Positions 62,401 to 64,000 of a DNA stretch of 64,000 nucleotides are shown here, piece after piece; position 1 is the stretch's first letter; every line of letters starts with the position of its first letter. The stretch spans positions 1-64,000 of the forward strand of contig NZ_LNDC01000101.1 of NCBI RefSeq assembly GCF_001870905.1, given 5' to 3'. The stretch comes from Geitlerinema sp. PCC 9228 (GTDB lineage: Bacteria; Cyanobacteriota; Cyanobacteriia; Cyanobacteriales; PCC-9228). The notes below the pieces were generated by a model that saw nothing but the letters and a program-made list of their open reading frames with translations, did not search any database and was not told where the DNA came from. A program made the position numbers and the translations under genes.

Positions 62401-63296
62401 TCTCCCAACTCGCCGGAAAACCTCGCTCCCTCACTGCGATCGCGGATGACCACATGTCCTTGTGTAGAATGGCTAGTGGCACGTTTGGCAGCTTCTTCGA
62501 TAAAAGCTTGTTCTCCCTGCTGCCAAAATTCCTCCATTCCCTGGAGGCTAAAAATCCCTACCTCACCTTCGTAACTACCACCGTCAAACAGGTAGTCAAC
62601 GCTCACTTGACCGCCACTGCCAACTTCAAATGTACCGGAGGTAAACTCAAACTGGTTGTCTGTAGCGTTTTCTTCGTTGGAAGAATTATTGCTTTGAGAT
62701 GCTTCCGTCTGACCGTCGTTATTTGCGGTTTCTGGTTGTTGCTGGGATTGGGAATTGGTTACAGATGGTTCCGTGGTATCTTCCCCATCGCTTTGGCTAT
62801 CGTTTTCTCCAGAAGAGCGATCGCTACTTGTGTCGTTGGATGTCTTACCGTCGTTGCTACTGGTATCTACCTGAGAGGAAGAGCTATTTTCCACATTTTC
62901 CGTTGGCTGGGAATCGGCATTGGTGGAAGATACTGATTCGCTGTCTACCTCAGTTGGCGAATCGTCAGTATTTCCCCCATTGGTTATGGCATCGTCGCTG
63001 GTGTCTGCCGTTTCCGATTCTCCCGTTAGCGGGTCTTTACCATCTGTAGAAGGTTCTAACTCCGTATTGCTGCTATCCACTTCCGGATTGTTGCTACCCA
63101 AGATGACCTTTGCTTGTTCGTCATCTTCGTTCGACCATTGTTGGATTTCATCGCTGGAACTTGCTGCCTCTTCTCCCGAGACACCTGTATCGTCTGGGGA
63201 ATTGCCATCCAACAATTGCTGCGAATCGTTTTTTAGATTGTCTTCCGGGGAAAGACCGGCAGTTGTATTGCCTTCATCAATTGGTAAATCGCTCAC
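56442..63296 (-). CDS. Giant subtilisin-like (S8) multidomain protein
   Basis: 2284 residues from the GTG at 63296, which follows AGGAG by seven bases; the open frame reaches a TTG at 63434 but that leader is implausible. Order: acidic Ser/Asp/Asn-rich start (1-195); DUF4114-like region (200-390, DSDYNDFIFQIQG); Ser/Asn/Glu-rich repeats (460-640); second DUF4114-like region (665-860, DGDYNDLIFQIQG); prodomain-like segment (900-1000); S8 protease (1015-1330) with Asp in VDNGIQHDHPDL (about 1031), His in HGTAMAGIAAA (about 1080), Ser in GGTSSAAALVSG (about 1277); P/proprotein-convertase domain (1362-1497); three Calx-beta-like domains (1498-1848); SBBP-type beta-propeller repeats (1858-2280). 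No Sec signal is visible. Confidence 0.92.
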   Translation of the reverse strand: MSDLPIDEGNTTAGLSPEDNLKNDSQQLLDGNSPDDTGVSGEEAASSSDEIQQWSNEDDEQAKVILGSNNPEVDSSNTELEPSTDGKDPLTGESETADTSDDAITNGGNTDDSPTEVDSESVSSTNADSQPTENVENSSSSQVDTSSNDGKTSNDTSSDRSSGENDSQSDGEDTTEPSVTNSQSQQQPETANNDGQTEASQSNNSSNEENATDNQFEFTSGTFEVGSGGQVSVDYLFDGGSYEGEVGIFSLQGMEEFWQQGEQAFIEEAAKRATSHSTQGHVVIRDRSEGARFSGELGESDRNQGDYPGIQTFEMESGDKFAVMLVPKGSIEEVAENPSMNGNQRPLFSLATANPDDRFHLTQIADVTGDGNTFAMEDLPENHNWFDSDYNDFIFQIQGAVGEAESLDKLIDQEEDWRELDSASELMSYARENTTNSSESELVAEDKNPSDGSNEQSQENSDRGASETEVTEASDSDSSQGTENNDQPTNDNQNSPNSDRGASETELTEASDSNSSQGTENNEQPTSDNQNSPNSDRGASKNEVTESSDSNSSQGTENNEQPTNDNQNSPNSDRGSSETELTETSDSESDVSPQTKQNSDRGASENEVTESSDSTSSQGTENNDQPTNDNQNSPNSDRQTEKSVETSQESNSQQSENNENSNAQNSQPFSLESGVFEVGEQGQVTFDYLFDAGSYESELGIFNLEGMENFQQQGEEAFLREAVRRAASNSSEGHVVIEDRQEGARFTGTLGEKDRSEGDYQGIKTFEMESGEQFGVVLVPDGTLNEALDSSSWNDKQRPIVSLPSLNEDGQSQIGQIADITGKGNTFAIEDIPVENSKFDGDYNDLIFQIQGATGETALYEDLVQPDADWTDTQRGESLVHYVNREGSDGSIQDRLSDRVKFAIERSQDLESHQPEALAQAEKWVVGLDSNYSSAQLARLFEAEDWGATGHIPNTYVWHFPEQLSPEQIQNRLADLQGIDFAYPLVATELESLSPQDDPLYKNQWHLEETNVSQVWDRGVTGKETTIGMVDNGIQHDHPDLQENYRADLSRDFNETQDGTYDNNPAPETDNTDSTTQTAHGTAMAGIAAASGGNGIGGSGAAPDASLAGLRLTGEDSVTGWQIADALSYLNNDIDIYNNSWKPNNSFWSSPLAEYRLETGANQGRDGAGNVYVFGAGNDGLAMGGVNYNAFANSRHTIAVGAVDNTGSRANYSEMGTPVLLSAPSDRLLNSQFDDIEKALNSAITTTDLMGSEGRNPGGTETDYQDGDYTMQSGGTSSAAALVSGIGSLILDANPDLTWRDVQHILIETAQQPEASNPEQTDSGWITNGGGYQFHPGYGFGVIDAEAAVEAAQDWTPVGTEVKLSSGGRHPNQTISNNGQQLNDSIQMEEDITVESAEVMFDASHPVKGDLEVSLVHTYTDPETGETIETESLLATPNSSTAEDYNKWIFTSASHWGETSQGEWELRVADEVSQNSFKEDGTWNSWQLNLYGSKPTVTIEATDADANEGGDPGEFTFSRTGNTHNPLTVNYTIEGEHHWSRPQASNGTDYKTIDEKSITIPQGESSVTLPIQPLEDGEPEWPETVRLKLEEKDGYEIGADNMDVVTIWDNEPPQLHFLGDWWTGQPHIYHTDAYTSEAGNAEHFLIRRTGSLEEDITFYYSFPGEAENGKDFQELSGQMTLPAHKQENYLSFYPIDDDEVEGEETLKFKAEPHPSYTLGENPTIPITIWDNDDKNTVSLEATDNKASEYGDPGEFTITRSGDLSEPLEVDLWFNDSWRHFTENDGTDYQKVDNPITIPAGEDTYKIQIDPIDDNEIEITEYIEPFIREKPNYAVDHFNDSVYVYDNEIPSQKGKTQLGSSEREYNNGIAADDAGNSYVAGRTSGDLAGNNAGSWDAFVAKYDANQNLQWQQQLGSSGFDEATDVDVDAAGNIYATGWTDGNLAADSSGRHAWIAKYDNGGNLQWKRELDTSIYDKSGSLYELSSNSIAVDASGQAYISGYTYGNLAAENPGSSADAWLAKYDTNGNQTWVRQLGSKAWDEANDITLDGNGSVYLTGQTEGQLASLANEKKQLADSQADDTDAWISKYDINGNQQWTKQLGTVAWDESQSISANAHSDIYLSGSTKGWMGETFDGDNDDWMADYDAWWGAIHGDRSDLGGTYFGKGDAWVAQFQADGNLNWRRILGTPESDRATGVAADELGNVYLTGHTRGQVADTPAGKEDVFIARYNHDGALQWWEQAGTANTEKAQDLAMSSAGLFLAGDTLSNFGGTHQGKNDAWTMYFR
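61383..61915 (-). repeat. 111-bp tandem repeats with phased HIP1 sites in the S8 gene
   Basis: The units encode 37-residue Ser/Asn/Glu-rich segments (NSDRGASETELTEASDSNSS and so on). GCGATCGC occurs at 61383, 61494, 61575, 61686, 61797 and 61908, so spacing is exactly 111 bp except for one shortened 81-bp unit. The units are nearly identical in DNA. Confidence 0.88.
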
Positions 63297-64000
63297 TGGT
63301 AGACTCCTGGTTTTCGGTAGACAACACCCAAAGCGAGGGAGAGAACATCCCCATGGCTGGGAAAAGCGATCGCATCCTGGTTGCGAACCGGATCGATATC
63401 GATGTTTTCCGCCTCTATAAGATCTCTCAAGCAAATAGCGTCCGTTTTACGGAAATGGAACAATTTTTTTGAAAGAAATTTTCTATTTTCCAATAGACCA
63501 GCGGTTCGTTAACCCCTCGTTCGCCAGAATCTATTGGTTGGTACGTTGAAAACCCCTAGTTTTGACCTCTTTTGGCAGCAAATCGCTCCTTTTTACAAGG
63601 GGTTCTTGCCAGAATCGGCAGCAATCCCCATTATTGAAATCAAGAAAAACAAGCTCAGACTTGGACAATAAAAACTATAAAACGAAAAAACTTGTTTGAA
63701 AAGTAGTCATTGGTAACTTTGCAAAAACTTTAAAAACCGGTCGTTTTCGTAAATTTTTGCTAAAGGAGCAGAATCAAACAGCTGTTTTCTTGGGAGTATA
63801 AATTCCCAATTCCTTATATTGCAAGGGTTTTGGAGATTCTCCTAACGTCAGAGCGAGGAAATATTTTGTCGTTCTGTCGGTGCCTGGCAAGAGCTTCCAT
63901 TCCCTTCAGGGGGGTTCTGCTGGGAAAGGTTTACCAAGATAAAAATGATTTTTATATGATTTTGTTAATTTTTTAGAAGTTTTCCGTAAAAATAGGGGAT
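63297..64000. other. Upstream region of the S8 gene, no gene found
   Basis: About 700 bases with no supportable coding frame. It is AT-rich toward the window end and should include the leftward promoter of the S8 gene; I see no strong paired hexamers. The next gene must lie beyond the window. Confidence 0.5.

Overview
The window is cyanobacterial. The palindrome GCGATCGC (HIP1) recurs throughout, and there is an allophycocyanin alpha-B gene (apcD), a PAM68 photosystem II assembly factor, a GIDE protein and many cyanobacterial families (DUF1822, DUF928-like, DUF4114, TPR-CHAT, FHA-type exoproteins, PEP-CTERM tails). Large multi-PAS kinases, many small repeats and long secreted proteins suggest a filamentous or otherwise morphologically complex cyanobacterium. 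I cannot name the genus from sequence alone.

Layout. 0-16 kb is mostly housekeeping: the end of a TPR gene, a fused NDH/SelD-like protein, an EamA transporter, a succinyl-CoA ligase alpha-like gene, tRNA-Arg(CCG), citrate synthase, a sugar ABC permease, sucrose-phosphate phosphatase, ruvA, rpsO, PAM68, DAHP synthase, an ATPase-less PilB/GspE-N-like protein, apcD, rlmD-like, GIDE and DUF1232. 15.8-26 kb carries a polytopic membrane protein, a 0.6 kb repeat patch beside a gene remnant, two long TPR proteins (one with a GT61-type glycosyltransferase domain, one with coiled coil and a methyltransferase-like end) and two paralogous RTX proteins. 26-43.6 kb is a signalling island: a PAS kinase with a pseudo-receiver, a 1850-residue CBS/GAF/PAS hybrid kinase, a related membrane hybrid kinase split by a frameshift at an A7 run, a response-regulator kinase and a REC-GGDEF-EAL protein. 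MITE-like elements carrying G-rich arrays sit at gene ends here.

43.7-63.3 kb is the most interesting part. A rightward operon encodes a sigma-70-like factor, a DUF1822 protein, a CHAT (caspase-like)-TM-TPR protein and a secreted DUF928-like protein. A leftward series encodes a 2284-residue subtilisin-like multidomain protein, a small PEP-CTERM-like protein, a two-partner-secretion exoprotein and an exported TPR-CHAT protein. The two series converge on a palindromic repeat patch at about 50.0-50.3 kb. Both CHAT proteins keep the His and Cys of the caspase dyad, one predicted in the cytosol and one outside the plasma membrane. I infer a possible proteolytic envelope-stress or cell-surface signalling system; the sequence alone does not prove it.

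Other notable points: the SelD half of the fused protein has lost nearly all SelD active-site motifs, and a 560-base gene-free stretch next to apcD ends in a plus-strand terminator, so a non-coding RNA is possible there.
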